From DAIDKA01 sp963726995 (GTDB lineage Bacteria > Pseudomonadota > Gammaproteobacteria > Steroidobacterales > Steroidobacteraceae): a stretch of DNA of 64,000 nucleotides. The stretch is from assembly GCA_963726995.1 (NCBI GenBank), contig CAVSEP010000006.1, positions 1,426,001-1,490,000 on the forward strand, written 5' to 3'. A program made the position numbers and the translations under genes. Below the pieces are notes generated by a model. That model was given only the letters and a program-made list of their open reading frames with translations. It was not told the origin of the DNA and ran no database searches. Shown here one piece after another: positions 54,514 through 62,940 of this stretch; position 1 is the first letter of the stretch, and every line of letters starts with the position of its first letter.

Positions 54514-55984
54514 AGCGCTGCGGCTCCGGGTCCCGGGTGATGGCCGGCGGCGCCGTACGGCTCGCCGTACGGTGCTGGTGCTCGCCGGCCAGCAGTGCAT
54601 CCCATTTCGTCTCGAGCGCTGCGCGGGCGGCTGAACGGGCCGCCCCGTGCAGTTGCCTGAGGATGATCTGCTCATGCAGCAGATCGCGCACCCGCCGATA
54701 GAAGTCCGAATCGTAGGCGCCCCGGAACATCATGGTCAGGTCGTCGCTGTCCTGCCAATGGGTCTTCTCGCCCAGCTGCGCCTTGACCCGCTCGTAGAAC
54801 TTGGTGCCAGGCAGCGGGTAGGCCACGCTCACGCCGATGTCATCGGGAGCGGCTGCTTCGATCAGCTGACGCGTCGCCAGCAGGTCCTGCAGCTCCTCGC
54901 CCAGGTACCCCAGCTGGATGAAGAATCCGACGCGAATGCCGTGGCGCCCCAGGCGCTCTCGGGCTTCGATGAGCTCGGGCACCTGCGTTCCCTTGGTCAT
55001 CGCATCCAGCACCCGCTGGCTGCCGCTTTCCGCGCCGATCCAGGCCTCGGCGCAGCCGGCCGCCTTGAGCGCCGCCGCCATGCGCTCGCTGATGAGGTCG
55101 GCCCGGGTCTGGATGGTGAACGGAATCGTGCCGCCGGCCGCCTCGAGGTGCGTCGCCAGCTCCAGCACCCAATCGACATGGAAGCCGAAGATGTCATCGG
55201 CCATCCAGATGTGATCGGGCGTGAAGGACTCCTTCAGGTGCACCATCTGGGCCGCCATTTCCTGGGCGCTGATCTGCCGGTAGTGGTTGCCCCAGATCGG
55301 CTTGGCGCACCAGTTGCAGCGGAAGGGGCAGCCACGCGATGCGGCCAAATTCAGGCTGAAGTAGCCGTGACGTTCGCGCCACATCAGCCGATAGCGTTCC
55401 ATGTCCACCAGGTCCCAGGCGGGGCGAAGGCCCGCGGCAGGGTCCGGGGGCTGAGCGCCGATGCGCCGCAGCCGCACTTCCTTGCCTTCGAGCCAGGCCA
55501 CACCGGGGATGCCCGATGCCCAGTTCCTGGTGTCGTCACCCGGACCTGCATCCAATCTGCGGATCAATTCGGTCAGGGCAGCAATGCCCTCGCCCTGCAG
55601 CACTGCATGCGCACCGGCGAGCAGAAAGGCGCGGGGCTGGTCCGAGGCGTCCGATCCGGCCACGATCACCCGGGCGCCCCGGGCCCGTGCCTCCCCGATC
55701 ATCTGGCAGGCCGCCTCACGCATGCGGGCGAGGCACATCTTGGTGAGGAAGTTGAAATTGTCTTCGTACAGAACCACCACATCCGGCCGCGCGGCCCGCA
55801 GGGACTGTCCGTAGTCCTCGACTCCGTCGGCCAGCATGGCGTCGAATAGCGAGACTTCATGCCCCATCTGGCGCAGCAGCGCCGCGGTGTGCAGGGTGGC
55901 CAGTGGCGGATAGGGTTTGCCGCGTTCCCACTGCTTGGGGTCGTAGCGCAAAAAGTAGCAATGGCCGACCTGGATCTTCAGCAT
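54497..55984 (-). CDS. B12-binding-type radical SAM protein (paralogue 3)
   Basis: A 495-residue protein clearly related to paralogue 1: MLKIQVGHCYFLRYD, PYPPLATLHTAALLRQMGHE, then SRGCPFRCNWCAKPIWG for the [4Fe-4S] cluster and GAESGSQRVLDAMTKGT. The C-terminal ~60 residues are basic and Ala-rich. Start MLKIQVG gives the family N-terminus; the frame continues upstream without family features. First gene of the minus-strand run, divergent from the HprK-like gene across 73 bases. Confidence 0.9.
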   Translation of the reverse strand: MLKIQVGHCYFLRYDPKQWERGKPYPPLATLHTAALLRQMGHEVSLFDAMLADGVEDYGQSLRAARPDVVVLYEDNFNFLTKMCLARMREAACQMIGEARARGARVIVAGSDASDQPRAFLLAGAHAVLQGEGIAALTELIRRLDAGPGDDTRNWASGIPGVAWLEGKEVRLRRIGAQPPDPAAGLRPAWDLVDMERYRLMWRERHGYFSLNLAASRGCPFRCNWCAKPIWGNHYRQISAQEMAAQMVHLKESFTPDHIWMADDIFGFHVDWVLELATHLEAAGGTIPFTIQTRADLISERMAAALKAAGCAEAWIGAESGSQRVLDAMTKGTQVPELIEARERLGRHGIRVGFFIQLGYLGEELQDLLATRQLIEAAAPDDIGVSVAYPLPGTKFYERVKAQLGEKTHWQDSDDLTMMFRGAYDSDFYRRVRDLLHEQIILRQLHGAARSAARAALETKWDALLAGEHQHRTASRTAPPAITRDPEPQRYVAAP

Positions 55985-56057
55985 GCAGGTAAGTACCTGA
56001 GGCTGACTTTCCGGTTCAGGGCAACCTTTTGCGGATCCGGCGGCACTCACCCGCATC

Positions 56058-57080
56058 ATGGCTTTGCGTCCCCTTTTCGGCGCCGCTGATTCGGGCGCCG
56101 ATTCTTTTCCTGAATGCTCCCCAGGGCATTTTTCGCTTTACAGGCAGGTACTTGGCGGGCGCTTCCGATTCGACAGCAACAGCGAGGCGCTGCTGGAGGT
56201 GGTGGGCTGCGCCTATGGCGGTCTACCCGACCACCGCTTTGCGCAGCACTCCCCGCAGCTGCAGATCGACCTGCGGCTGTCGGCGCGCGATACCCCGGCG
56301 CCGGCGGGCGAGCCCGCGCCGGCGCCGATGCAGTCGGGTGGCGGCCTGATCTGCGCAGTCATGGACGCCGCAAACTACGCCGTGGTGGCGCCGGCCCAAT
56401 GCCGCGCCCTGGTCGTGGCCTCCGAAGACATGCTGCGCAGTCCCTATCACCTGCGGTATGAACTCATTGAATTCGCAGTCTTCGTGCTGGCGGCACGCGC
56501 CATGGGCCTGGTGCCGCTGCACGGCGCCTGCGTCGGGCGGCAGGGGCGCGGCGTGCTGTTGCTGGGCGACAGCGGCTCGGGCAAGTCGACACTCGCCCTG
56601 TGCAGCCTGCTGCAGGGCCTGGATTTCCTGGCCGAGGATGCGGTCTTCGTGCAGCCGGACAGCCTGCTGGCCACCGGGGTCGCCAATTACCTGCACGTGC
56701 AGGCCGATACGCTCAAATATGTCGACGATGAGGCGGCGCGCCGCTGGATTGCCCACTCACCGGTCATCCGCCGCCGCAGCGGCGTGCAGAAATTCGAAGC
56801 TGACCTGCGCACCGGTCCGGGCGCCCTGGCGGCTGGGCCCTTGACCCTCGCCAGCGTGGTTTTTGTCTCCCCCCGGCTGGCCGATGATCCGGACGAACCG
56901 CTGGTTCCGGTATCCGCAGACGAACTGGCTGCGCGCCTGCGCGCCGACCAGGCCTATGCCGCCGGGTTGCCGGCCTGGTCTGCCTTCGAGCAGCAGGCCA
57001 GGAAGCTGAGCCACTTCGAGTTGCGCCGGGCAGGCCATCCGCGGACTTCCGCCGAGGCGCTGCGGCGCCTGCTGGAGTGA
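56058..57080 (+). CDS. HprK-like serine kinase family protein
   Basis: A 340-residue protein whose C-terminal half is HPr kinase/phosphorylase-like: PLHGACVGRQGRGVLLLGDSG followed by the P-loop GDSGSGKSTLALC and LDFLAEDAVFV. The N-terminal half is less conserved. Similar HPr-related proteins occur next to PqqD-like and nucleotidyltransferase-like genes in uncharacterised systems and in polysaccharide loci; here the nucleotidyltransferase-like gene is present on the other strand but no PqqD-like gene is visible. A regulatory or biosynthetic kinase role is inferred. No HPr substrate is seen in the window. Confidence 0.8.
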   Translation: MALRPLFGAADSGADSFPECSPGHFSLYRQVLGGRFRFDSNSEALLEVVGCAYGGLPDHRFAQHSPQLQIDLRLSARDTPAPAGEPAPAPMQSGGGLICAVMDAANYAVVAPAQCRALVVASEDMLRSPYHLRYELIEFAVFVLAARAMGLVPLHGACVGRQGRGVLLLGDSGSGKSTLALCSLLQGLDFLAEDAVFVQPDSLLATGVANYLHVQADTLKYVDDEAARRWIAHSPVIRRRSGVQKFEADLRTGPGALAAGPLTLASVVFVSPRLADDPDEPLVPVSADELAARLRADQAYAAGLPAWSAFEQQARKLSHFELRRAGHPRTSAEALRRLLE

Positions 57081-57084
57081 GGAG

Positions 57085-57765
57085 CTACGGCGCCGCGACG
57101 ATGAGTTCCGGCCCGTTGTTCTTCGGTGAGTTCACTCGCGGGCTGACCCGCCAGGCCACCATCAGCTCGGCGGGGTAGGGCTTCAGCACCGACTGTGCCG
57201 CCTCGAGCGAGCCATTCAGCCAGGCCTCTTGCGCCTCGCGGGGCAGAATCGCCGGCATGCGATGCGGATTGTTGCCGCTGTTGTGGATGTCGTGCATCAG
57301 CGCATTGGCCGGCATGGTGATGATGGTGCAGGACTCGACCACCGTGCCATCGGCCTTGACCGAGCGGTCCCACAGGCTGGCAAACGCGAACACGGCCTGA
57401 TCCGCCAGATGGATGTAGTAGGGCGCCTTGTTGCCGGCCGCATCCGTATGCCACTCATAAAAGCCGGATGCCAGCTGCAGGCAGCGTTGCCCCCGCTTCC
57501 ACGGGCCGCGATAGGACGGCGATGTGGCCACCGTTTCGATGCGGGCATTGGTGGTCAGGTACTTACCCGCTTCGCCCTTGGCGAAGAAGGGAATCAGGCC
57601 CCAGCGCAGCAGGGCGCCCTCCCGGCGACCCTCGATGCTGCGTACGGTGGGCACGGGCTGCGTGGGGCAGACATTGTAGTTGCTGAAGGGCAGGATCCAT
57701 CCCAGCTCGACGAGTTGCTGGAACTGCGCATCCTGCTGGTAGTGAAGCTCGTAGCGGTTGCACAT
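57085..57765 (-). CDS. yedK: SOS response-associated peptidase (SRAP, YedK/HMCES family)
   Basis: A 226-residue SRAP protein that protects abasic sites in single-stranded DNA by forming a thiazolidine crosslink through its Cys2. MCNRYEL supplies Cys2; LTTNARIET contains the conserved Asn, SGFYEWH the Glu, and NPHRMPAIL the His of the active site. Length agrees with YedK. It converges on the HprK-like gene with 4 bases between stops, and is followed by the EAL gene upstream on the same strand, 15 bases away. Confidence 0.95.
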   Translation of the reverse strand: MCNRYELHYQQDAQFQQLVELGWILPFSNYNVCPTQPVPTVRSIEGRREGALLRWGLIPFFAKGEAGKYLTTNARIETVATSPSYRGPWKRGQRCLQLASGFYEWHTDAAGNKAPYYIHLADQAVFAFASLWDRSVKADGTVVESCTIITMPANALMHDIHNSGNNPHRMPAILPREAQEAWLNGSLEAAQSVLKPYPAELMVAWRVSPRVNSPKNNGPELIVAAP

Positions 57766-57780
57766 GTCCGATGCGTGGTA

Positions 57781-59388
57781 TCAGGCGAAACGCAGGCGCG
57801 CCGTGGCATCGCGCCCCTGGGCCAACCGGCTGCGCAGTTCGTCAATCGGCATGGGCTTGCCGAACAGCCACCCCTGGGCGTATTGCACGCCACGCTCACA
57901 CAGGAACTGCGCCTGCGCCTCGGTCTCCACGCCCTCGGCGACCATCTTGAGGTTCAGGGATTTCGCCATTTCGATGATATGCAGGGCGACCTGGCTGGTC
58001 GGGGTGTCCAGATTCATGGTGTCGACGAAGGATTTGTCGATCTTCAGGAAATCCAGTTCAAAGCTCTCGAGAAACGCCAGGCTCGAATAGCCCGTGCCGA
58101 AGTCATCCACCGCGACGCGGATGCCGCTCGCGCGCAGGGCGCGCACGATCTTCTGCGCCGGTTCGCGCTTCAGGAAGCCGCGCTCGGTCACTTCCACGAT
58201 GAGGTTTCCGGGCGCGGCGTGTGTGTCGGCGACCAGCTGACGCAGCAGCGCGATGGTGCTCTCGGCGTGCAAGTCGTCCGAGGAAAGATTGATCGCGATG
58301 TGAAAATCCGGGCGGGACTTGAACAGATCCCTGACATCGCGCGCCACCAGCTTGACCACGTGCTGGGTAATGCGCTGGATTATTCCGGCATCTTCCGCGA
58401 CATGGATGAACAGGTCCGGACGCACCATCTCCCCGCCCGGGCGTCGCCAGCGGATCAGGGCTTCCGCGCCCACCCATTCGCGACTGCGCAGATCGACGAT
58501 GGGCTGGTAGTGCAAGAAGAACTCCTGGCGCTTCAGCGCGGTCTTGATGACCGCGGGCATCGCCAGCTGTATGCGCGCCAGGTACAGCGTGACCAGGGCC
58601 AGCACGATGCCGGCGAGCATGCCGACGGGCAGCAGGATCTGGGTAGTCGTACGGGTCTTCGCCAGCATGTAGGAGAGCGGCAACGCTGCGACCGCGGCGT
58701 AGTAGTAGCGCGGCGAGCGCGCCACGGCGACCACGTAGCCGCGATCAATGAACGTAGACACCGTCTGGTGCGCAGGCAGCGTGCTGACGGGGGCGCCGGC
58801 CCACTGCGGATCAAAGTATCCATGTGAAGCGTAGACGTGTCCGTTGTTGGTGGCGAAGCCGGCGAGCGACACGTCCCGCTCGCCGGTCGCCGCATCCAGC
58901 GGCAGATCCTTGTTGATGATGGTGGCGAAGCCGTCGGCGTTTTCCAGCACCAGATAGGAGGTTTCCGGATCAAATGGAAACCTGACGTTGATGCGGGCCT
59001 TGATCTTCAGTGGCGTGATCCAGTCCACCGGGCCCAATGGCAGCGCACCGGCGTCGCGCCCCAGTGATGAGCATTCGAGGGTATCGCCCACTGCATGGCC
59101 GACCGCCTGCAGATAGCTGGAGGCGAGATCGAAGCGGCGCATGATCTTGAGGTTAGTGTCCGAACAGGGGTCCGGCGAGTGCGCGGCGCTGAGTGTGCTC
59201 AAGGTCCGAAGCGCCTGGTCGGAGGTGACTTCCGAGCGATGCAGCACGTCCCGGGCGTAGCCCGAGACCAGATTCATTTCCGCCTCGCGGGCCTGCTGGT
59301 CGGACAGGTGGATGGCCAGCAGGACGGGTATGGCAACGGCCAGCAGCGCGGCTGTCAGCGTAACGACGGTCGCGATCGGTTTGGACAT
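57781..59388 (-). CDS. CSS-motif/EAL cyclic di-GMP phosphodiesterase
   Basis: A 535-residue membrane protein. Two membrane segments (about residues 6-24 and 241-262) flank a periplasmic CSS-motif domain, whose motif reads ECSSLG. The cytoplasmic EAL domain has HYQPIVDLRSREWVGAEALIRWRRPGG, INLSSDDL, DDFGTGYSSL, LKIDKSFVD and VAEGVETEAQ, so the catalytic and metal residues are intact. It should hydrolyse cyclic di-GMP, opposing the GGDEF protein at 10.6-12.6 kb. CSS-domain relatives are controlled by periplasmic disulfide formation. Start MSKPIATVV precedes the first membrane segment. Confidence 0.93.
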   Translation of the reverse strand: MSKPIATVVTLTAALLAVAIPVLLAIHLSDQQAREAEMNLVSGYARDVLHRSEVTSDQALRTLSTLSAAHSPDPCSDTNLKIMRRFDLASSYLQAVGHAVGDTLECSSLGRDAGALPLGPVDWITPLKIKARINVRFPFDPETSYLVLENADGFATIINKDLPLDAATGERDVSLAGFATNNGHVYASHGYFDPQWAGAPVSTLPAHQTVSTFIDRGYVVAVARSPRYYYAAVAALPLSYMLAKTRTTTQILLPVGMLAGIVLALVTLYLARIQLAMPAVIKTALKRQEFFLHYQPIVDLRSREWVGAEALIRWRRPGGEMVRPDLFIHVAEDAGIIQRITQHVVKLVARDVRDLFKSRPDFHIAINLSSDDLHAESTIALLRQLVADTHAAPGNLIVEVTERGFLKREPAQKIVRALRASGIRVAVDDFGTGYSSLAFLESFELDFLKIDKSFVDTMNLDTPTSQVALHIIEMAKSLNLKMVAEGVETEAQAQFLCERGVQYAQGWLFGKPMPIDELRSRLAQGRDATARLRFA

Positions 59389-59482
59389 CACGGATCGGGG
59401 CGGCACGGTGCCCACGACATTAGTCTCCGCCGGGGCATTTCGCGAGCCTAAGATCAGCCGCAGCGCAGCAGGCCGGGGATTA

Positions 59483-59569
59483 TGGTGCCCGAGGTCGGAG
59501 TCGAACCGACACGCTTTTAAGGGCGGCGGATTTTGAGTCCGCTGCGTCTACCAATTCCGCCACTCGGGC
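59483..59569 (-). tRNA. tRNA-Leu (anticodon CAA)
   Basis: An 87-base tRNA-Leu including an encoded CCA. On the minus strand the acceptor stem GCCCGAG pairs with CTCGGGC; the D-arm region contains GGTAGACG; the anticodon arm has stem GCGGA/TCCGC and loop CTCAAAA with anticodon CAA; a long variable arm and T-loop GGTTCGACTCC follow. The long variable arm is typical of class II tRNA-Leu. Confidence 0.97.
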
Positions 59570-59589
59570 CTTGAGGGGGGAGGGGCGAC

Positions 59590-59618
59590 ATCCTAGCGAC
59601 TCGGCTATCGGCTCACAA
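59590..59618 (-). promoter_or_regulatory. Putative sigma-70 promoter of tRNA-Leu
   Basis: On the minus strand TTGTGA (59613-59618) and TAGGAT (59590-59595) are separated by exactly 17 bases, followed by a GC-rich discriminator, as is common for stringently controlled stable RNA genes. It reads into tRNA-Leu about 20 bases further on. Confidence 0.5.
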
Positions 59619-59630
59619 CGCCCGCCCGGT

Positions 59631-59661
59631 GCAACCTTTTGCCCACCTGGCGCATCTTATC
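59631..59661 (+). promoter_or_regulatory. Candidate ECF-type promoter of the second sigma gene
   Basis: GCAACCTTTT (59631-59640) followed by CGCATCTTAT (59651-59660) gives AACCTTT-N14-ATCTTA, matching the arrangement before the first ECF gene. The start codon at 59667 lies about 6 bases beyond, with no Shine-Dalgarno sequence, suggesting a leaderless mRNA. Confidence 0.5.
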
Positions 59662-59666
59662 CCTAG

Positions 59667-60249
59667 GTGACCAGATTGACTGAAATCCGGGTGGCGGAGG
59701 GGGTGCTGGCGGGCGCCCGCGCCGGCGATGCCGGCGCGCAGGCCCAGCTGTATGCGCTGCTCGCACCGGGCGTGTTTGCCCTGATCCGCCGGATTGTCGG
59801 CGTGCGCGCCGTGGCCGAGGATGTATTCCAGGACACCATGATGACCGTGTTCGAACAGCTTCATCAGTACCGTCAGGAGGCGCCGCTGGGTGCCTGGGCC
59901 AGCCGCATTGCGCTGTCGCGCAGTCTGATGTTTCTGCGCTCTCCCTGGCATCGCGCCCGCTTAAGCTTTGGCTCGAACGAGGAGGCCGAGGCGCTGCTGG
60001 ATAGCGACCCGCCTGTCGGTGCCGGGGCCGGACGCCGCCGCCGTGGATGTGGCCCGGGCCCTCGCCGCCCTCACCCCGACGGCGCGCGCGGTGGTCTGGT
60101 TGTACGAGGTGGAGGGCTGGACCCACGAGGAAATCGCCGGCAGTTTTGGCCGGACGGTGAGTTTTTCCAAATCGCAGCTGGCCCGGGCCCACGAGCGGCT
60201 GCGGGCCTGGTTCGAACCTGAGGCATCCCAGACATGCGCCCCGACCTAG
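59667..60249 (+). CDS. ECF sigma factor, frame interrupted near 60024
   Basis: Two frames make one ECF sigma factor. The first (GTG 59667) supplies region 2 (VRAVAEDVFQDTMMTVFEQLHQYR, in parts: AEDVFQDTMM and VFEQLHQY); it then becomes Gly/Arg/Pro-rich nonsense. The next frame supplies region 4 (PDAAAVDVARALAALTPTA, then YEVEGWTHEEIAGSFGRTV and SKSQLARAHERLR). Removing one G from the GGGG at 60024-60027 fuses them as PPVGAGPDAAAVDV. The second gene of the unit overlaps its end by 16 bases. An assembly indel is the likeliest cause. It forms a module with a membrane protein and a PDZ protein. Confidence 0.8.
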
Positions 60250-60770
60250 ATCCATTGATTCTGGAGCGACTTCGCGATCTGCCCGACGAGCCGCCGCCCT
60301 ATGACTTTGGCGAGTTCTCGCACCGGCGTGCCCGGCGGCGGGTGCAGCAGACCCAGCGGCCGCTGCGCCTGCTGGCGGCGGCCCTTGCAGTGCTCATCGC
60401 CGGTTGGGTGTTCAGGCATGGCTTGACGCCCCTGGTGGCGGGCGATCCGCCGGCGGCCGATGCGCCGCTGATGCCCGTTGCCGCGCCGGTTGCTTCCGCC
60501 GACCCGCACTGGCCGGTACTGCTGCCGACCGTGGATGCCGAAAACTGGCTGGATACGCATCCGCGGCAGGTGCTGGTACGGGTGCCCGCGCAGATGGCGG
60601 TGACCGAACTGGAAGATCAGATCGCCACCATGGATGACCGGTTGAACGCCGTGCGGCTGTCGCATCCGCATGCGCAGCAGCTGGCCCTGCTGCAGCGTGA
60701 TCGTGCGCAGATGATCGAATCCCTGGCCCAGGTGCGCTATGCGCAGAACCTGGTGGCGGGCCTGCCGTGA
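60234..60770 (+). CDS. Membrane protein, possible anti-sigma factor
   Basis: A 178-residue protein with a basic, polar N-terminus, one membrane segment (about residues 44-62) and a periplasmic domain with a coiled-coil-like C-terminus (LEDQIATMDDRLNAVRL). It overlaps the end of the ECF sigma gene and the start region of the PDZ gene, so position suggests an anti-sigma role. There is no zinc-finger motif and no recognisable family. Treat as hypothetical. Confidence 0.6.
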   Translation: MRPDLDPLILERLRDLPDEPPPYDFGEFSHRRARRRVQQTQRPLRLLAAALAVLIAGWVFRHGLTPLVAGDPPAADAPLMPVAAPVASADPHWPVLLPTVDAENWLDTHPRQVLVRVPAQMAVTELEDQIATMDDRLNAVRLSHPHAQQLALLQRDRAQMIESLAQVRYAQNLVAGLP

Positions 60771-60811
60771 ATCCCAAGTCCGAAAGAATTCCAAGCTCCA
60801 AGGTGAATCCC

Positions 60812-61906
60812 ATGTCGAAGTTTTCCGCCCTGCTACTGGCCGGTTTGCTGATCAGCGTCCAGGCACTGGCTGCCGAGGGCGCACCGTCCACGGCTGCACC
60901 AGCCGCCTCGCCCGGCGCCGAGCTGGACGCGCAGCTGCTCGCCGCCCGTCAGAAGTTGGAAGCGGCCGCGCGCGAAGTGGCGCGGCTGTCATCGCAGCTT
61001 GGGCAAACCGCGATGGCGCGCGTGCAGAGTCTGCGCACCCGCGCCGTGCTCGGCCTGCAGTTGCAGACCGAGGCCGCGCCGAAGGAGCCGGGCGCGCTCA
61101 TCATCGGGGTGAGTCCCGCGGGCCCGGCGGCCGAGGCGGGTCTGGCAACCGGTGACGTCATCGTGGCCCTCAATGGTGCCCCGATCAGCGGTTCGAATCC
61201 GGCGCGCGAGGTCGTGTCCCGCATGGCCGAGGTGAAGCCCGATACCAAGGTCACCGTGAAGGTGATGCGCGATGGCAAGGCGAGGGAGTTCCAGGTCACC
61301 TCGCGCGCCAGCGTCGCGGATTACTTTCCGGGCTTCAATGGTGCAGGCCCGGTATGGCTTTCCCGGAGGCCGAATGAACCACGGCAAGAGGTGTTCGAAT
61401 TCCGCGATATGGGTGGCGTCGGTGCGATCTTCGAGGGCATGGAACTGGCGGATGTCTCCCCGGCGCTGGGCCAGTACTTCGGCACCGCCAAGGGCGTGCT
61501 GGTGGTCAGGGTGCCGCATGACGGCGGATTCCTGAAGCTGCAGGACGGGGATGTGATCCTGAGCATCGACGGGCGGGTGCCCGAAAACAGCTCGCACGCC
61601 ACCCGCATCCTGCGCTCCTACCAGCCCGGCGAGAAAATCCAGCTGAAGATCATGCGGCAGAAAAAGCCCCTGGATCTGGAAGGGATGCTGCCGGAACGCC
61701 AGCATTTGCGCCGGGGTCCCGGCCCGGGCGCCGGCCCCGGTGACGGCCCAGACCAGCCCCCTGCACCGGACCGCGCTCCCGTTCCGCCCGGCGCAAATAT
61801 CATTCCGCCCTCACCGTACATGCTGCCCCCGCCGCAGCAGCCTCCGGTGCAGGTGGATCCGCCGCCGCTGCCGCGCGGACACATGGTGCCGCTGGCGGCC
61901 AACTGA
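60812..61906 (+). CDS. Exported protein with two PDZ domains
   Basis: A 364-residue protein. The N-terminus MSKFSALLLAGLLISVQALA is a signal peptide; AAGG upstream (AAGGTGAATCCC) suits this ATG rather than the GTG at 60767, which overlaps the previous stop. A short Ala-rich helix precedes PDZ 1 (GALIIGVSPAGPAAEAGLATGD) and PDZ 2 (KGVLVVRVPHDGGFLKLQDGD); the final ~60 residues are Pro/Gly-rich. There is no trypsin-like catalytic triad, so it is not an HtrA protease. It may bind misfolded C-termini and signal to the sigma module; this is inference from context. Confidence 0.8.
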   Translation: MSKFSALLLAGLLISVQALAAEGAPSTAAPAASPGAELDAQLLAARQKLEAAAREVARLSSQLGQTAMARVQSLRTRAVLGLQLQTEAAPKEPGALIIGVSPAGPAAEAGLATGDVIVALNGAPISGSNPAREVVSRMAEVKPDTKVTVKVMRDGKAREFQVTSRASVADYFPGFNGAGPVWLSRRPNEPRQEVFEFRDMGGVGAIFEGMELADVSPALGQYFGTAKGVLVVRVPHDGGFLKLQDGDVILSIDGRVPENSSHATRILRSYQPGEKIQLKIMRQKKPLDLEGMLPERQHLRRGPGPGAGPGDGPDQPPAPDRAPVPPGANIIPPSPYMLPPPQQPPVQVDPPPLPRGHMVPLAAN

Positions 61907-61923
61907 GTTGATACCATGCGCCG

Positions 61924-62934
61924 GTGCTGTTATCGGACTTTGCCTTTGAGCTGCCGGCCGACCTGATCGCGCAGGCACCGCTCCCCGAACGTTCCGCGAG
62001 TCGACTGCTGGTCCTTGGGCCCCAGGGGCCGGCATGCGACCTGACCATGCGCGACTTCCCGGGCCTGCTCAACCCGCAAGACCTGCTGGTATTCAACGAC
62101 ACGCGCGTCATTGCCGCCCGGGTGATGGGCACCAAGCCCACCGGCGGCCGGGTCGAGATCTTCCTCGAGCGAATCCTGGCCGACGGCACGGCCCTGGTGC
62201 AGTTGCGGGCCGGCAAGCCCATTCGCCCCGGGTTGGACATCAGCACGCAAGGTGGCCTGGTCCGGATACTGGGCCAGCAGCAGGACCTGTGGCAGGTGCG
62301 CACCCCGGGGGATGCGCTGGAGTTCTTCGAGGCGCATGGCGCCGTGCCGCTGCCGCCTTACATACAGCGCGCCGCGGGCCAGGCGGATCGCGAGCGCTAC
62401 CAGAGTATTTTCGCCCGCGACCCCGGTGCCGTGGCAGCGCCCACCGCCAGCCTGCATTTCGATGCCGCGCTGGTGGCGGCCCTGGACGCACGCGGCGTGC
62501 AGCGAACCTGCATCACGCTGCATGTGGGCGCCGGCACCTTCCAGCCGGTGCGCAATCCGGATCTGGAGCGGCATGTGCTGCACGAGGAACGCGTGGTGGT
62601 GCCGCCCGCGGCCTGCGCGGCGATTGCAGAAACCCGCCGGCGGGGCGGCCGGGTGATTGCGGTGGGAACCACGGTGGTGCGGGCATTGGAGGCCGGCGGC
62701 GCCGTGCCCTGGTCCGGCGACACGCGGGTCTTCATCCGCCCTGGGTTCCGATTCCAGGTCATCGACGGGCTGCTGACCAATTTCCACCTGCCCGAGTCGA
62801 CGCTGCTGATGCTGGTGTGCGCGCTGGCCGGGCGGGAGCGGGTGCTCGCGGCCTATGAACACGCCGTGCAATCGCGCTACCGGTTCTTCAGCTATGGTGA
62901 TGCGATGTTTGTGACCCCCCAAACGGGCGCCTGA
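61924..62934 (+). CDS. queA: S-adenosylmethionine:tRNA ribosyltransferase-isomerase
   Basis: A 336-residue QueA, which transfers and rearranges the ribosyl group of SAM onto preQ1 in tRNA to make epoxyqueuosine. Conserved segments include DFAFELPADLIAQ, VFNDTRVIAARV, PLPPYIQR, TASLHFDA, LHVGAGTFQPV and NFHLPESTLLMLV. A GTG start at 61924 gives the expected N-terminus MLLSDFAF. It is followed by tgt, the partner in queuosine synthesis, as in many proteobacteria. Confidence 0.96.
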   Translation: MLLSDFAFELPADLIAQAPLPERSASRLLVLGPQGPACDLTMRDFPGLLNPQDLLVFNDTRVIAARVMGTKPTGGRVEIFLERILADGTALVQLRAGKPIRPGLDISTQGGLVRILGQQQDLWQVRTPGDALEFFEAHGAVPLPPYIQRAAGQADRERYQSIFARDPGAVAAPTASLHFDAALVAALDARGVQRTCITLHVGAGTFQPVRNPDLERHVLHEERVVVPPAACAAIAETRRRGGRVIAVGTTVVRALEAGGAVPWSGDTRVFIRPGFRFQVIDGLLTNFHLPESTLLMLVCALAGRERVLAAYEHAVQSRYRFFSYGDAMFVTPQTGA

Positions 62935-62940
62935 CCGGTC

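Noticed and set aside
57229..58827. Plus-strand 532-codon frame opposite yedK and the EAL gene
   Set aside because: Antisense to two well-conserved genes and lacking any domain.
59700..59720. tRNA-Leu as a genomic-island attachment site
   Set aside because: No integrase beside it and no direct repeat of the tRNA 3' end noticed in the window.
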